This document shows, piece after piece, positions 47,872 through 57,058 of a DNA stretch of 64,000 nt. This DNA is from Limnospira fusiformis SAG 85.79. GTDB taxonomy: Bacteria > Cyanobacteriota > Cyanobacteriia > Cyanobacteriales > Microcoleaceae. Position 1 is the first letter of the stretch; every line of letters begins with the position of its first letter. Below the pieces are notes generated by a model, which saw only the letters and a list, made by a program, of their open reading frames with translations, did no database searches and had not been told where the DNA came from. Made by a program: the position numbers and the translations under genes. The stretch is from NCBI RefSeq assembly GCF_012516315.1, contig NZ_CP051185.1, forward strand, positions 765,459 through 829,458, written 5' to 3'.

Positions 47872-48531
47872 TCAACTAGGCTTTTGGGCCTGAATAACTT
47901 GTAAACTCCCCCCAGCATAGAGACGAAAAGCAGTCCGGTCCGCCATGGGTGAGGAAAGATCCACTTGAAACCCCATAGAAGTCAGTAAGCCTTTTAAGTC
48001 GGTATCAATTAACTCCCAAGCGGTTTCCGTTTCAAACAACCATAGAAACATCGCCACACCCGGCCAAAATATGGGATTAGTCGGTTTATGGAAATCCACC
48101 AGAGTAAATATACCCCCTGGCTTGAGTACCCGGTAAACCTCCCTTAAAATTTGTTGTAACTGGTCGGGGGCCATCTCATGGAGGGCGGCGCTAGTATGGA
48201 CTAAATCAAAACTACAGTCCTCAAAAGGCATATTTTCGGCAAAGGCTTCCACATACTCAGCAGTGGGGACATTAGCCCTGGCCCTAGAAAGCGATCGCCT
48301 TGATGCGTCCAAACCCGTGACTTGTTGCGAGTATTGTGCGATAATCTGGGTAGCCTGTCCGCTGCCACAACACAAATCTAACACCCGCGTTTCTGGGGTG
48401 ATAGACAAACCCTCTAGGGCGAGGCGGCGAAACCGACTTTCACCACCTACAGCCAAAGCAGCCACGGCGGAAATCCCATCATACAGCCACTGATAGCGAT
48501 AGCTTAACGGTCTCAGAAATGTTGCCATCAA
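47872..48531 (-). CDS. class I SAM-dependent methyltransferase
   Basis: A 219-residue enzyme with the SAM motif VLDLCCGSGQATQIIAQY, acidic LDASRRSLSRA, FDLVHTSAALHEM and LKPGGIFTLVDFHKP. It belongs to the UbiE/Methyltransf_11 group, but the substrate is not evident. It faces away from hemH, sharing the short intergenic region with it. Conserved in cyanobacteria. Confidence 0.85.
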   Translation of the reverse strand: MMATFLRPLSYRYQWLYDGISAVAALAVGGESRFRRLALEGLSITPETRVLDLCCGSGQATQIIAQYSQQVTGLDASRRSLSRARANVPTAEYVEAFAENMPFEDCSFDLVHTSAALHEMAPDQLQQILREVYRVLKPGGIFTLVDFHKPTNPIFWPGVAMFLWLFETETAWELIDTDLKGLLTSMGFQVDLSSPMADRTAFRLYAGGSLQVIQAQKPS

Positions 48532-48631
48532 TCAAAAATCCTTAACTTCTGCTATAGACTTTGATCCTATTGATATATTATTTTGTTAAAATGGGTAACA
48601 ATAATTAGAGTCTGGGAACCTGTTAAGCGCC

Positions 48632-49795
48632 ATGGGAAGAGTTGGAGTCTTACTATTGAATCTAGGCGGACCTGAACAATTAGAGGATGTCCGCCCCTTT
48701 CTGTACAATCTATTTTCCGATCCAGAAATTATCCGGCTGCCATTTACTTGGCTGCAAAAACCTCTAGCCTGGATGATTGCCACCATGCGCCACACAAAAT
48801 CCCAGGAAAATTATAAAGAAATTGGGGGTGGGTCTCCACTGCGAAGGATTACCGAAGAACAGGCGGTCGCCCTGGAAGAAAAACTTGGGGAAAAAGGTAA
48901 TAATGCTCAGGTATATGTGGGAATGCGCTACTGGCATCCCTTTACCGAGGAAGCATTGGCTAAAATTAAGCGCGATCGCATTGACGAATTAGTGATTCTC
49001 CCCCTATATCCGCAATTTTCCATTAGCACCAGTGGTTCTAGTTTTAGGCTGCTTGAGAGGATTTGGGAAGATGACCCGGAACTACAAAAAATTGATTATA
49101 CCGTGGTTCCCTCCTGGTATCAGCGATCGGGATATTTACAAGCTATGGCGCAACTAATCGCCCAGGAACTTGATCACTGTCCTAACCCTGATCAAGTCCA
49201 TATTTTCTTCAGCGCCCACGGAGTCCCCCTTAAATATGTTGAGGAAGCCGGAGACCCCTATCAGGCTGAGATTGAAAGGTGTACTGAGTTGATTATGAAA
49301 ACTCTTAACCGCCCTAACCCCCACACCCTGGCCTATCAAAGCCGCGTTGGTCCGGTGGAATGGCTAAAACCTTACACCGAAGAGGCTATCCCTGAATTAG
49401 CACAGCAAGGGGTCGAGGATTTATTGGTTGTACCGATTAGTTTTGTATCCGAACATATCGAAACTCTCCAAGAAATTGATATGGAGTATCGGGAATTAGC
49501 CGAAGAGTCCGGGATTAAGAATTTTTACCGGGTTCCGGCTTTGAACACTCATCCGGTTTTTATTAATGATTTGGCTGATATGGTGGTTGAGGCTTTAGAA
49601 AGTCCTAGTGTTCATTTCTCGGAAGTGGTGCGCCCCAGCAAACGGGTCAAAATGTATCCCCAGGAACGTTGGGAATGGGGTATGACTACAGCAGCGGAAG
49701 TCTGGAATGGTCGCTTGGCTATGATTGGAATTGTCGCTGTGATTGTCGAATTGATTACTGGTCAGGGACCTTTGCACTTTATCGGTTTGCTTTAG
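48632..49795 (+). CDS. hemH: ferrochelatase with chlorophyll-binding tail
   Basis: A 387-residue enzyme that inserts Fe2+ into protoporphyrin IX in the last step of heme synthesis. Blocks include [36 protein letters not shown] (family YPQ(Y/F)S), [13 protein letters not shown] with the catalytic His, and [15 protein letters not shown] linker leads to the C-terminal [20 protein letters not shown], the CAB-like single helix found in cyanobacterial and plastid type II ferrochelatases. The gene is complete. ureE begins 80 bases downstream. Confidence 0.96.
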   Translation: MGRVGVLLLNLGGPEQLEDVRPFLYNLFSDPEIIRLPFTWLQKPLAWMIATMRHTKSQENYKEIGGGSPLRRITEEQAVALEEKLGEKGNNAQVYVGMRYWHPFTEEALAKIKRDRIDELVILPLYPQFSISTSGSSFRLLERIWEDDPELQKIDYTVVPSWYQRSGYLQAMAQLIAQELDHCPNPDQVHIFFSAHGVPLKYVEEAGDPYQAEIERCTELIMKTLNRPNPHTLAYQSRVGPVEWLKPYTEEAIPELAQQGVEDLLVVPISFVSEHIETLQEIDMEYRELAEESGIKNFYRVPALNTHPVFINDLADMVVEALESPSVHFSEVVRPSKRVKMYPQERWEWGMTTAAEVWNGRLAMIGIVAVIVELITGQGPLHFIGLL

Positions 49796-49875
49796 CAAAG
49801 TTGGGAAGGCTTATCCCCCTGATTCAAAAGGCGGATAAGCGTCCCCTAGTCCGAAATTACTTGGTGGTGACCATC

Positions 49876-50316
49876 ATGTTGGTTTTTACTCAAAAATTAG
49901 CACCGGATCTCGATCGCATACCGGACTGGACGATCGCCCTAACAGCGGAACAACGCACTAAGACTAGACAACATATTGATATCCCCGGCGCCGATCGCAT
50001 GACTTTATGTTTGGATCGTGGTGTGAATATCTCCGAGGGCGATCGCCTAATTTCCGAAACCGGGGATAAAGTTGTAGCTATTGTCGCTCAACCAGAACCC
50101 GTCATCACAGTTACAGCCCAGACTAATTTAGATCTCATTCGCGCCGCCTATCATTTGGGCAATCGTCATGTTCCCCTAGAAATTACCAGCCAGTATTTGC
50201 GCCTGGAACCTGATGGAGTTTTAGCAGATTTACTGATTAAGTTAGGATGCCATGTCACCCAGGAAATCGCCCCATTTTACCCCGACAGGGGAGCCTACCA
50301 TGGGCATGATCATTAA
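49876..50316 (+). CDS. ureE: urease accessory protein UreE
   Basis: A 146-residue nickel chaperone for urease assembly. The pattern DLDRIPDWTIALTAEQRTKTR, DRGVNISEGDRLISETGD, AAYHLGNRHVPLEI and LIKLGCHVTQEIAPFYPDRGAYHGHDH fits UreE, including the central GNRH(x)P metal site and a short His tail. I start at ATG 49876; a longer frame runs through the hemH 3' end and is not the gene. It is followed by ureF 32 bases downstream, so the two are co-transcribed. Confidence 0.92.
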   Translation: MLVFTQKLAPDLDRIPDWTIALTAEQRTKTRQHIDIPGADRMTLCLDRGVNISEGDRLISETGDKVVAIVAQPEPVITVTAQTNLDLIRAAYHLGNRHVPLEITSQYLRLEPDGVLADLLIKLGCHVTQEIAPFYPDRGAYHGHDH

Positions 50317-50348
50317 TTGGATAAGAGAAGGGAGGGAAGAGACAGGCT

Positions 50349-51032
50349 TTGATTTTACCATTATTACAACTATCTAGTCCGGCGTTGCCTTTAGGTGCTT
50401 ATAGCTATTCTGATGGATTAGAAACTCTGGTCGAAACTGGATCTATCGCCAACGCCGAAAACCTGAATCACTGGTTAATTCAAGACCTCAATTATGGCGC
50501 GATTCGTCTGGAAGCCGCCCTAATGATGAGAGCTTTTCAGAGTTTTATCAATCAAGATTTAGCCAGTATATGTCATTGGAATAGTTGGTTAAGTGCCAGT
50601 AAAGAAACATCAGAATTGCGTCTGCAAAGCTGGCAGATGGGTAACTCTCTTTTGGCACTAATGGGGGAAATCTACCAGGCAAATAATGGCGATCATGATT
50701 ATTTTCAATACATAAAATCAGCCATTGATCAGCCTTGTAATTATGCGATCGCCTTTGGAATTACCGCCGCCCATAGCCAGATAGACCCCCAAACAGCCCT
50801 ACTGGGATATCTGCATAGTTGGGCTACCCATATCATCGGTGCCGGAGTCAAACTCATTCCATTAGGTCAAACCATCGGACAAAAACTGCTCTGGCAACTT
50901 TCCCCAACTCTCACCGAAATTAGCCAGCAAATACTGATGTTAAACGATGATGATTTAGTTAGCTGTAGTTGGGGATTAGGATTAGCAAGCATGGCTCACG
51001 AAATCCAGTATACCCGTCTGTTTCGCAGTTGA
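50349..51032 (+). CDS. ureF: urease accessory protein UreF
   Basis: A 227-residue GTPase-regulating partner in urease activation (UreD-UreF-UreG complex). Blocks are LQLSSPALPLGAYSYSDGLE, GYLHSWATHIIGAGVKLIPLGQ and the C-terminal WGLGLASMAHEIQYTRLFRS. The only start in frame is TTG at 50349; a TAA lies in the same frame about 30 bases upstream. GGGAGGG precedes it by ten bases. ureG is not found next to it. Confidence 0.92.
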   Translation: MILPLLQLSSPALPLGAYSYSDGLETLVETGSIANAENLNHWLIQDLNYGAIRLEAALMMRAFQSFINQDLASICHWNSWLSASKETSELRLQSWQMGNSLLALMGEIYQANNGDHDYFQYIKSAIDQPCNYAIAFGITAAHSQIDPQTALLGYLHSWATHIIGAGVKLIPLGQTIGQKLLWQLSPTLTEISQQILMLNDDDLVSCSWGLGLASMAHEIQYTRLFRS

Positions 51033-51061
51033 TATATAATGCTACCAGTAATTGGAAACAG

Positions 51062-51820
51062 ATGACCATTTTCAAGCCAGGAACCCCTAGATTGACCCAA
51101 CCCCATAGCGATCGCCATATTGCCAACATTCCCCACATCTCAATTGTTATCCCCGTCCTCAATGAAGCGCAAACCCTCCCCCATACCCTCAAGCAATTGC
51201 AGGGTATCAAAGGCATTGAAGTAATTGTAGTTGATGGTGGCAGTCAAGATGAAACCGTTACCATCGCCCAATCTTTCAGCGTCCAAGTCATCACCACAGC
51301 AGCCGGGAAAGCCCGACAAATGAACGCAGGAGCCGCGCGCGCCACCGGAGATACTATCCTCTTCTTGCACGGTGACACCCAGCTTCCCGACGCTTTTAAC
51401 CATTGGATAGAGCAAATTCTCCGTCAACCTGAGATTATCGCGGGAGCCTTTGAACTGGAAATCGCCGCCCCCATGTTACCACTGCGTTGGGTGGAATTCG
51501 GGGTAAAAATGCGATCGCATTATTGTCAACTCCCCTACGGCGACCAAGCCTTATTTATGAAAACCCAAACCTTTAGGGATATTGGCGGTTTTCCCGATTT
51601 ACCAATTATGGAAGACTTTGCACTGGTGCGGCAACTACAGAAACGGGGCAAAATTGCGATCGCCCCAGTCCCAGTCATCACCTCAGCCAGGCGCTGGGAA
51701 AAACTAGGTATCCTGCAAACCACCCTAATTAACCAAATCGTCATTATCGGTTACCTTCTCCGTATTCCCAGCCCCACCCTCTCCCAGTGGTATCGGGCCA
51801 GAAAACGTAAAAATTTATGA
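51062..51820 (+). CDS. TIGR04283-type glycosyltransferase
   Basis: A 252-residue GT-A fold enzyme from ATG 51062 (MTIFKPGTPRLTQ). Blocks are ISIVIPVLNEAQTLPHTL, VIVVDGGSQDETV, KARQMNAGAARATGDTILFLHGDTQLP with the DxD-like metal site, GDQALFMKTQTFRDIGGFPDLPIMEDFAL and TSARRWEKLG. TIGR04283 members include arsenosugar-type synthesis enzymes; the substrate here is not shown. It follows ureF by 29 bases. Confidence 0.85.
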   Translation: MTIFKPGTPRLTQPHSDRHIANIPHISIVIPVLNEAQTLPHTLKQLQGIKGIEVIVVDGGSQDETVTIAQSFSVQVITTAAGKARQMNAGAARATGDTILFLHGDTQLPDAFNHWIEQILRQPEIIAGAFELEIAAPMLPLRWVEFGVKMRSHYCQLPYGDQALFMKTQTFRDIGGFPDLPIMEDFALVRQLQKRGKIAIAPVPVITSARRWEKLGILQTTLINQIVIIGYLLRIPSPTLSQWYRARKRKNL

Positions 51821-51949
51821 ACTTTTAGGATTATATGTGAACTTTTTTAACGCTAACTCCAATTTTTGTCGATAGTTTGCACAGGGCTGCTTAAAATATG
51901 AGCTTAACACCTGAACTCAAGATTTTAAGCGAACAGGAGAAAAATCAGT

Positions 51950-52435
51950 ATGCCTCAAGCAACGGATCAAGGGTTGATTCAAGCCTACAACGGCGATCCC
52001 TTTGTAGGTCATCTATCCACCCCCATTAGTGATTCCGCCTTCACCCGCACCTTTATCGGCAACCTTCCCGCCTACCGTCCCGGTCTGTCTCCTCTTCTGC
52101 GAGGCTTAGAAATCGGTATGGCTCACGGTTACTTTATCGGTGGTCCCTGGGTTAAATTTGGAACCCAACGCGGCACTGAGTTCGCCAACCTCAATGGCCT
52201 GATTTGTGGCTTGGCTATGTTACTGATTGCCACAGCCTGTTTAGCCGCTTACGGTTTGGTAACTTTCCAAGGGGATAAATCCGAAGAAGGTGATTCCCTG
52301 CAAAGCGCCGCCGGTTGGAGCCAATTCGCTGGTGGATTTTTCATCGGCGGTATGGGAAGTGCATTTTTGGCATTTTTCTTGTTAGAAAACTTTGCTGTTG
52401 TTGACGCAATCTTTAGAGGTTTTGTCAATAATTAA
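51950..52435 (+). CDS. psaL: photosystem I subunit XI
   Basis: The 161-residue PsaL subunit, which forms the trimer interface of cyanobacterial PSI. Blocks are LIQAYNGDPFVGHLSTPISDS, LPAYRPGLSPLLRGLEIGMAHGYF and GPWVKFGTQRGTEFANLNGLI, followed by hydrophobic helices (GLAMLLIATACLAAYGLV; FFIGGMGSAFLAFFLLENF). An AGGAG site lies 13 bases before the ATG. It is followed by psaI, the usual cyanobacterial operon. Confidence 0.95.
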   Translation: MPQATDQGLIQAYNGDPFVGHLSTPISDSAFTRTFIGNLPAYRPGLSPLLRGLEIGMAHGYFIGGPWVKFGTQRGTEFANLNGLICGLAMLLIATACLAAYGLVTFQGDKSEEGDSLQSAAGWSQFAGGFFIGGMGSAFLAFFLLENFAVVDAIFRGFVNN

Positions 52436-52531
52436 TCAGCACGATTCTGACTGAATTTTCACACAAATATCAGTCTGTCGGTTTTTTTGTAAAAAATTAA
52501 CCTGAACTTTTGAAATTAGGAGACCTATAGC

Positions 52532-52648
52532 ATGACTGGTGATTACGCTGCTTCCTTCCTGCCTTGGATTTTGATTCCTGTTGTTTGCTGGTTGATGCCT
52601 GCAGTTTTGATGGGTTTGCTGTTCATCCATATTGAAAGCGACGCCTAA
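52532..52648 (+). CDS. psaI: photosystem I subunit VIII
   Basis: A 38-residue single-helix protein ([20 protein letters not shown], then [18 protein letters not shown]). It borders PsaL in PSI and aids trimer formation. It is preceded by TTAGGAGACC and lies 96 bases downstream of psaL. It is shorter than usual gene-calling limits but unmistakable. Confidence 0.93.
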
Positions 52649-52677
52649 TATCAACCCTATTACCTAAACCGCTTAAT

Positions 52678-52703
52678 CCTCCGCCTTTTGGTGGGGGATT
52701 TTT
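52678..52703 (+). terminator. rho-independent terminator after psaLI
   Basis: CCTCCGCC, TTTT loop, GGTGGGGG make an 8-bp stem (two G-U pairs) followed by ATTTTTGG. Confidence 0.75.
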
Positions 52704-52812
52704 GGTGACTGATAGCCGGAATACTTAACTATATAATTATCAGAACTTTGACGATTTCAGGAAGTCCATGATAGCCTGACGGCGACAACTGTTGAATTAT
52801 CCAAGAATTATC

Positions 52813-54129
52813 ATGACTCCATCAGAATTAGGACTGGAAGCCTTGATGTCATCACAGCCAGGTCTGAATATCAGTCTGGAAGGCTTAAATAATACCATCC
52901 AATTTGGCACTGTAGCTAATGATACAATTGATGGCAGTGTTGGCGGTGGCAATAATCAGATCTACGGATTAGACGGAAATGATGTCTTATTAGCAGGCAA
53001 TAATGATATTCTGTATGGTGGGTTAGGTTCTGATATCCTAGACGCATCAACTGGCAGCAATAACCAATTATTTGGCGGTCAAGGAGACGATGTATTAATT
53101 GGTGGCATTCGTAGCCAACTATTTGGAGACTTGGGGGATGATCAATTATTTGCTGGAATTGATGGCGACACTCTTACAGGTGGCCCAGGTTCTGACCAGT
53201 TTTGGATTTTAAATAACGGCAATTTCCCCATTAATCCCAGTGTAATTACTGATTTTGAACCCGGAGTTGATGTCATTGGTTTAGATGATCCTACTCTCAG
53301 TTTTGAACGGCTGACACTCACTGAAGTTAACCCTGATATAGTCATTAGTTTAGATGGCGTACCCCTGACCATAGTATTAGGAAAAACAGCGGCTGAGTTA
53401 ACAGCAGATAACTTTGTATTTGCTTCGTCCCCTCTCAGCGAGGACTTGATTACCTATCCCTTATTCTGGCAAGGAATTTTCGGCTATACCGCCATCGGAG
53501 AATTTAGTTATGATAGGCGTTTTGAGGGAACCATAGTTACCCGTGATCAACTCAGTGATCTACAAATAACCTTCTTTGACCCTGATGGGAACCCCATACA
53601 AAGTTTTGACTACGATTTTCCGCTTCCTCCCACCAGTGAATTGAATTTCAACTTTGACACTACCACCACTACCATTTTGCAAACTGGCAACTTTAACGAA
53701 CCTGATGGATTGGATTTGGGGGTAGAATTTAACCTGGAAACAGGTATAGACTTCATCACCTTTTTACAACCGCCAGACTTTCCCGAAGCAGTTATCTTTT
53801 TAGAAGAAGTAGTGGTTCCCGGTTCTGATGCTGATTTGATTGGACTGGATGAGGGAGGTATGTTAACTGTTATTGGTCTCGAAGTTGTCCAAGGTGTTTT
53901 GGCGGCAGCATCCCAACAGTTCATGTTACCAGATTCTGAATTGAGAATCATGGAGGCTCAACCAGCATTATGGCCTGATGGTTGCCTGGGATTACCGGAA
54001 GATGGTGCTTTTTGTACTTTAGCGATTGTCCCTGGGTGGAAGGTGAAAGTAACGGACGGCGCAAATGAATTGGTTTATCGTACCAATGAATCAGGTTCGT
54101 TGGTCAAATTGGATATGTCGGCTAGTTGA
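52813..54129 (+). CDS. RTX-type calcium-binding repeat protein
   Basis: A 438-residue protein from ATG 52813. The N-terminal third has glycine-rich nonapeptide repeats of the hemolysin type (GLDGNDVLLAG, GLGSDILDAS, GGQGDDVLIGG, GDLGDDQLFAG, GGPGSDQFWI), followed by ITDFEPGVDVIGLDD. Such repeats bind calcium outside the cell and are usually on type I-secreted proteins. The C-terminal half is unassigned, and no transporter gene is adjacent. No signal peptide is seen. Confidence 0.88.
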   Translation: MTPSELGLEALMSSQPGLNISLEGLNNTIQFGTVANDTIDGSVGGGNNQIYGLDGNDVLLAGNNDILYGGLGSDILDASTGSNNQLFGGQGDDVLIGGIRSQLFGDLGDDQLFAGIDGDTLTGGPGSDQFWILNNGNFPINPSVITDFEPGVDVIGLDDPTLSFERLTLTEVNPDIVISLDGVPLTIVLGKTAAELTADNFVFASSPLSEDLITYPLFWQGIFGYTAIGEFSYDRRFEGTIVTRDQLSDLQITFFDPDGNPIQSFDYDFPLPPTSELNFNFDTTTTTILQTGNFNEPDGLDLGVEFNLETGIDFITFLQPPDFPEAVIFLEEVVVPGSDADLIGLDEGGMLTVIGLEVVQGVLAAASQQFMLPDSELRIMEAQPALWPDGCLGLPEDGAFCTLAIVPGWKVKVTDGANELVYRTNESGSLVKLDMSAS

Positions 54130-54228
54130 ATTTAACTCGATCCTAACTTCTGCTATTTTGGTTTTATCCTGAATGGCTGTCCTGGTGGCTGCAATAGACT
54201 AACAGTTGACCACCAGGGAGAAGTTACC
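54130..54228. other. short intergenic region with a CTGGTGG...CCACCAG inverted repeat
   Basis: CTGGTGG at about 54180 pairs with CCACCAG just before the GGGAGAAG ribosome site of the next gene. It may act as a terminator or leader hairpin. Confidence 0.4.
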
Positions 54229-54492
54229 ATGAGACGTTCAAACCGTGATAGAATTCGCTACGATCGCACCGAAATCGAAGGAAAAAATATCCATATTCAC
54301 GTGGATCTTAACTCTGACCCTCGTTATCGATACGACTACGATTATGAGTCTCAAGGGTTGGGATCGGTTGGGTTTTTGTTTTTGTTACTGACAGCGTTAG
54401 TTATTTTTGTCGGTAGTTATGGCGGTCCAGATACTTACGCCGTCCCCGATTTTGACCTATCGCCAATTTTGCCTCAGTCTACTTCTAAATAG
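54229..54492 (+). CDS. small membrane protein of unknown function
   Basis: An 87-residue protein. The N-terminal half is charged (MRRSNRDRIRYDRTEIEGKN, HIHVDLNSDPRYRYDYDYES). One hydrophobic helix follows (GSVGFLFLLLTALVIFVGSYG, about residues 46-66), and the C-terminus is probably lumenal or periplasmic. A good GGGAGAAG site is present. No family is recognised. Confidence 0.65.
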   Translation: MRRSNRDRIRYDRTEIEGKNIHIHVDLNSDPRYRYDYDYESQGLGSVGFLFLLLTALVIFVGSYGGPDTYAVPDFDLSPILPQSTSK

Positions 54493-54567
54493 TGGGAAAA
54501 GTTGCACTAATCTGATTACCGGCTTCCCCGGCTGTAAATTTGCTATAAATCCCCCCAGATTCAAGAT

Positions 54568-55485
54568 ATGATTACCAGAGATACCCAACGGTTAAACATG
54601 ATGTCGGCACCGCAGGATTTACCCCTACAGCCTACCGAGGATGGTTCTTTTACATTTTTTTCCCCAGAATTTGGGGAGGCTTTCCATAGTCGTTTTGGCG
54701 CGAAGGGAGAGGCAAAAAGTAAATTTGTCGAACCCCTGAATTTAGCGGCTAAAGCTACAGCACCCAGTCTGACAATCTTGGATATTTGCTATGGTTTGGG
54801 ATATAACACAGCAGCGGCTTTAGCTGCTATTTGGGAAGTTAACCCTCATTGTCAAGTTGAAATCATCGGATTAGAATTAGATCAGGGAGTCCCCCAAAGG
54901 GCGATCGCCCAAGGTTTATTAAATGATTATCCGCTTCCTATTCCCGAATATCTCAAGACTCTGGGGACTCAATTACAGGTAACATCCCATAACCTCCAAG
55001 CCACACTGCTAATTGGTGATGCTAGACAGATGTTAAAACAGGTCTATGATTCCGGTTTTCAGGCTGATGCTATTTGTCTTGACCCCTTTTCTCCCCCCAC
55101 CTGTCCGGGACTGTGGACGGTGGAATTTTTGGCTATGGTGGCTCAATGTCTAAAACCTGACGGACGTTTAGCCACTTATTCCTGTGCGGCGGCGGTGCGA
55201 ACTGCTTTAATGATGGCAGGATTAGCGATCGCTTCTAGTACCCCCTTTGGTCGCCGCGCCCCAGGAACGATCGCCAGTTGGGACGGGGTAGGTTTACCAC
55301 CTCTAAGCGAAAAGGAACTGGAACAGCTTAACACCCGCGCGGCTATCCCCTATCGTGACCCGAATTTGGGCGATCGCCACCAGTCAATTATAGACCGCCG
55401 CCAAACGGAACAAGCCACCTCACCCCTAGAACCTAGTAGCCACTGGAAAAAACGCTGGATTTCAGCTACTATAGACAACCAGTAA
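54568..55485 (+). CDS. MnmD-like tRNA-modification methyltransferase
   Basis: A 305-residue protein similar to the methyltransferase half of MnmC (MnmD), which completes mnm5s2U at the tRNA wobble base. Blocks are TEDGSFTFFSPEFGEAFHSRFGA, LDICYGLGYNTAAAL, IGLELDQG, LIGDAR, ICLDPFSPPTCPGLWTVEFL and LATYSCAAAVRTALMMAG. The oxidase half is absent, as in stand-alone MnmD. The start may be MITRDTQRLN or the inner MMSAPQ. It lies 46 bases upstream of glmU on the same strand. Confidence 0.85.
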   Translation: MITRDTQRLNMMSAPQDLPLQPTEDGSFTFFSPEFGEAFHSRFGAKGEAKSKFVEPLNLAAKATAPSLTILDICYGLGYNTAAALAAIWEVNPHCQVEIIGLELDQGVPQRAIAQGLLNDYPLPIPEYLKTLGTQLQVTSHNLQATLLIGDARQMLKQVYDSGFQADAICLDPFSPPTCPGLWTVEFLAMVAQCLKPDGRLATYSCAAAVRTALMMAGLAIASSTPFGRRAPGTIASWDGVGLPPLSEKELEQLNTRAAIPYRDPNLGDRHQSIIDRRQTEQATSPLEPSSHWKKRWISATIDNQ

Positions 55486-55531
55486 TTTTGAGTCCGGGGC
55501 AAATTTAAAGACCCTATAAGTATTAAAACCG

Positions 55532-56899
55532 ATGGTAGCAGTAGCAATTCTAGCAGCAGGACGAGGAACCCGCATGAAATCTGACCTTCCCAAGGTCTTA
55601 CATCAATTGGGAGGGCGATCGCTTGTCGAATGGGTTTTAGAAAGCGCCCGAGACTTACAACCCTTACGAAAGTTGGTGATTGTCGGTTATGGCGGCGATC
55701 AAGTCCAGACTTCTCTGATGGCGAAATATGCGGACGCAGGCTTAGAATTTGTCGAACAGAAACAACAGTTAGGTACTGGTCACGCTATCCAACAGGTTTT
55801 ACCCTATTTACAGGATTTTACTGGGGATTTACTGGTTCTTAACGGGGATGTGCCACTACTGAGACCCCACACCCTGCAACAGTTGATGACGATTCATAAA
55901 CAACAGGGAAATGCTGCTACTATTTTAACGGCGAATTTGCCGAATCCCACCGGATACGGTCGAGTTTTTTGTGATAGTAAAAACCTGGTTAAAGAAATTG
56001 TCGAACATCGTGATTGTACGGAAGCGCAAAAGCAAAATCATCGCATAAATGCCGGAGTTTATTGTTTTAATTGGCAGGCTTTAGCTAAAATTCTGCCCCA
56101 TTTAAAAGCAGACAACGACCAACAGGAATATTATTTAACTGATACGGTTCATGACCTAGACCCGGTAATGGCGGTTGATGTGGAAGATTTCCGGGAAATT
56201 ATGGGTATCAATAATCGTCGCCATTTAGCCGCCGCCCATGAGGTATTTCAAGAATGGATTAAGGAAGAATGGATGGATGCGGGTGTAACTTTGATAGACC
56301 CTGATAGTATTACTATTGATGATACGGTGCAATTGGAACCAGATGTCATTATTGAACCACAAACTCACCTGCGAGGAAAAACTCTGATTAGGTCGGGAAG
56401 TCGTATCGGACCGGGAAGTTTAATTGAGAATAGCGAAATCGGGGAAAATGTGACGGTTTTATATTCGGTGATTTCTGATAGCACGATCGCCTCTAATACC
56501 CGTATCGGTCCATATACCCATTTACGAGGTCATGCTAACATAGCTGAGGGGTGCAGAATTGGCAACTTTGTGGAGTTGAAAAATGCGGAAGTCGGACCAA
56601 AAACTAATATTGCCCATTTATCCTATATTGGGGATGCGACCCTAGGGGAAAAAGTTAATATTGGCGCGGGAACTATTACGGCTAATTATGATGGATTTAA
56701 GAAACATCACACCACTATAGGCGATCGCACTAAAACCGGCTCTAACAGCGTCATAGTTGCCCCTGTAACCCTCGGAAATGATGTGACAGTAGCAGCAGGG
56801 TCTGTGATTACTAATGACGTGCCAGACGACTCCTTAGCGATCGCCAGAGAAAGGCAAATCGTCAAACATAATTGGCGATCGAACCAGCCACAGGATTAA
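55532..56899 (+). CDS. glmU: bifunctional GlmU: glucosamine-1-phosphate acetyltransferase and uridylyltransferase
   Basis: The 455-residue enzyme makes UDP-GlcNAc for peptidoglycan and outer-membrane sugars. The N-terminal pyrophosphorylase has [19 protein letters not shown] (about residues 6-24), [10 protein letters not shown] and LNGDVPLL. The C-terminal left-handed beta helix has [22 protein letters not shown] and [23 protein letters not shown] with the catalytic His region. Length and motifs are typical. Confidence 0.96.
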   Translation: MVAVAILAAGRGTRMKSDLPKVLHQLGGRSLVEWVLESARDLQPLRKLVIVGYGGDQVQTSLMAKYADAGLEFVEQKQQLGTGHAIQQVLPYLQDFTGDLLVLNGDVPLLRPHTLQQLMTIHKQQGNAATILTANLPNPTGYGRVFCDSKNLVKEIVEHRDCTEAQKQNHRINAGVYCFNWQALAKILPHLKADNDQQEYYLTDTVHDLDPVMAVDVEDFREIMGINNRRHLAAAHEVFQEWIKEEWMDAGVTLIDPDSITIDDTVQLEPDVIIEPQTHLRGKTLIRSGSRIGPGSLIENSEIGENVTVLYSVISDSTIASNTRIGPYTHLRGHANIAEGCRIGNFVELKNAEVGPKTNIAHLSYIGDATLGEKVNIGAGTITANYDGFKKHHTTIGDRTKTGSNSVIVAPVTLGNDVTVAAGSVITNDVPDDSLAIARERQIVKHNWRSNQPQD

Positions 56900-57058
56900 A
56901 TAGGATAGCTTACGCTATTCACAGATTAAATGGGTTATTTTTGGTTATGGGTTATGGTTATTCTTATTGTAAATAACCCGTAATTAATAACTAATCAACC
57001 ATAAACAATATGGTTTAGCGATAATTTCGCGACAACTTCTTATCAGATTTTTGCCAGG
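56900..57058. other. intergenic between converging glmU and the RM genes
   Basis: GGGTTATTT at about 56930 pairs with AAATAACCC about 40 bases later, and AACCATA-AACA-ATATGGTT forms a second small hairpin at 56997-57015. One or both may terminate the converging transcripts. Confidence 0.5.

Noticed and set aside
49669-49875. Extended N-terminus of UreE
   Set aside because: It runs antiphase through the end of hemH; the family start is at 49876.
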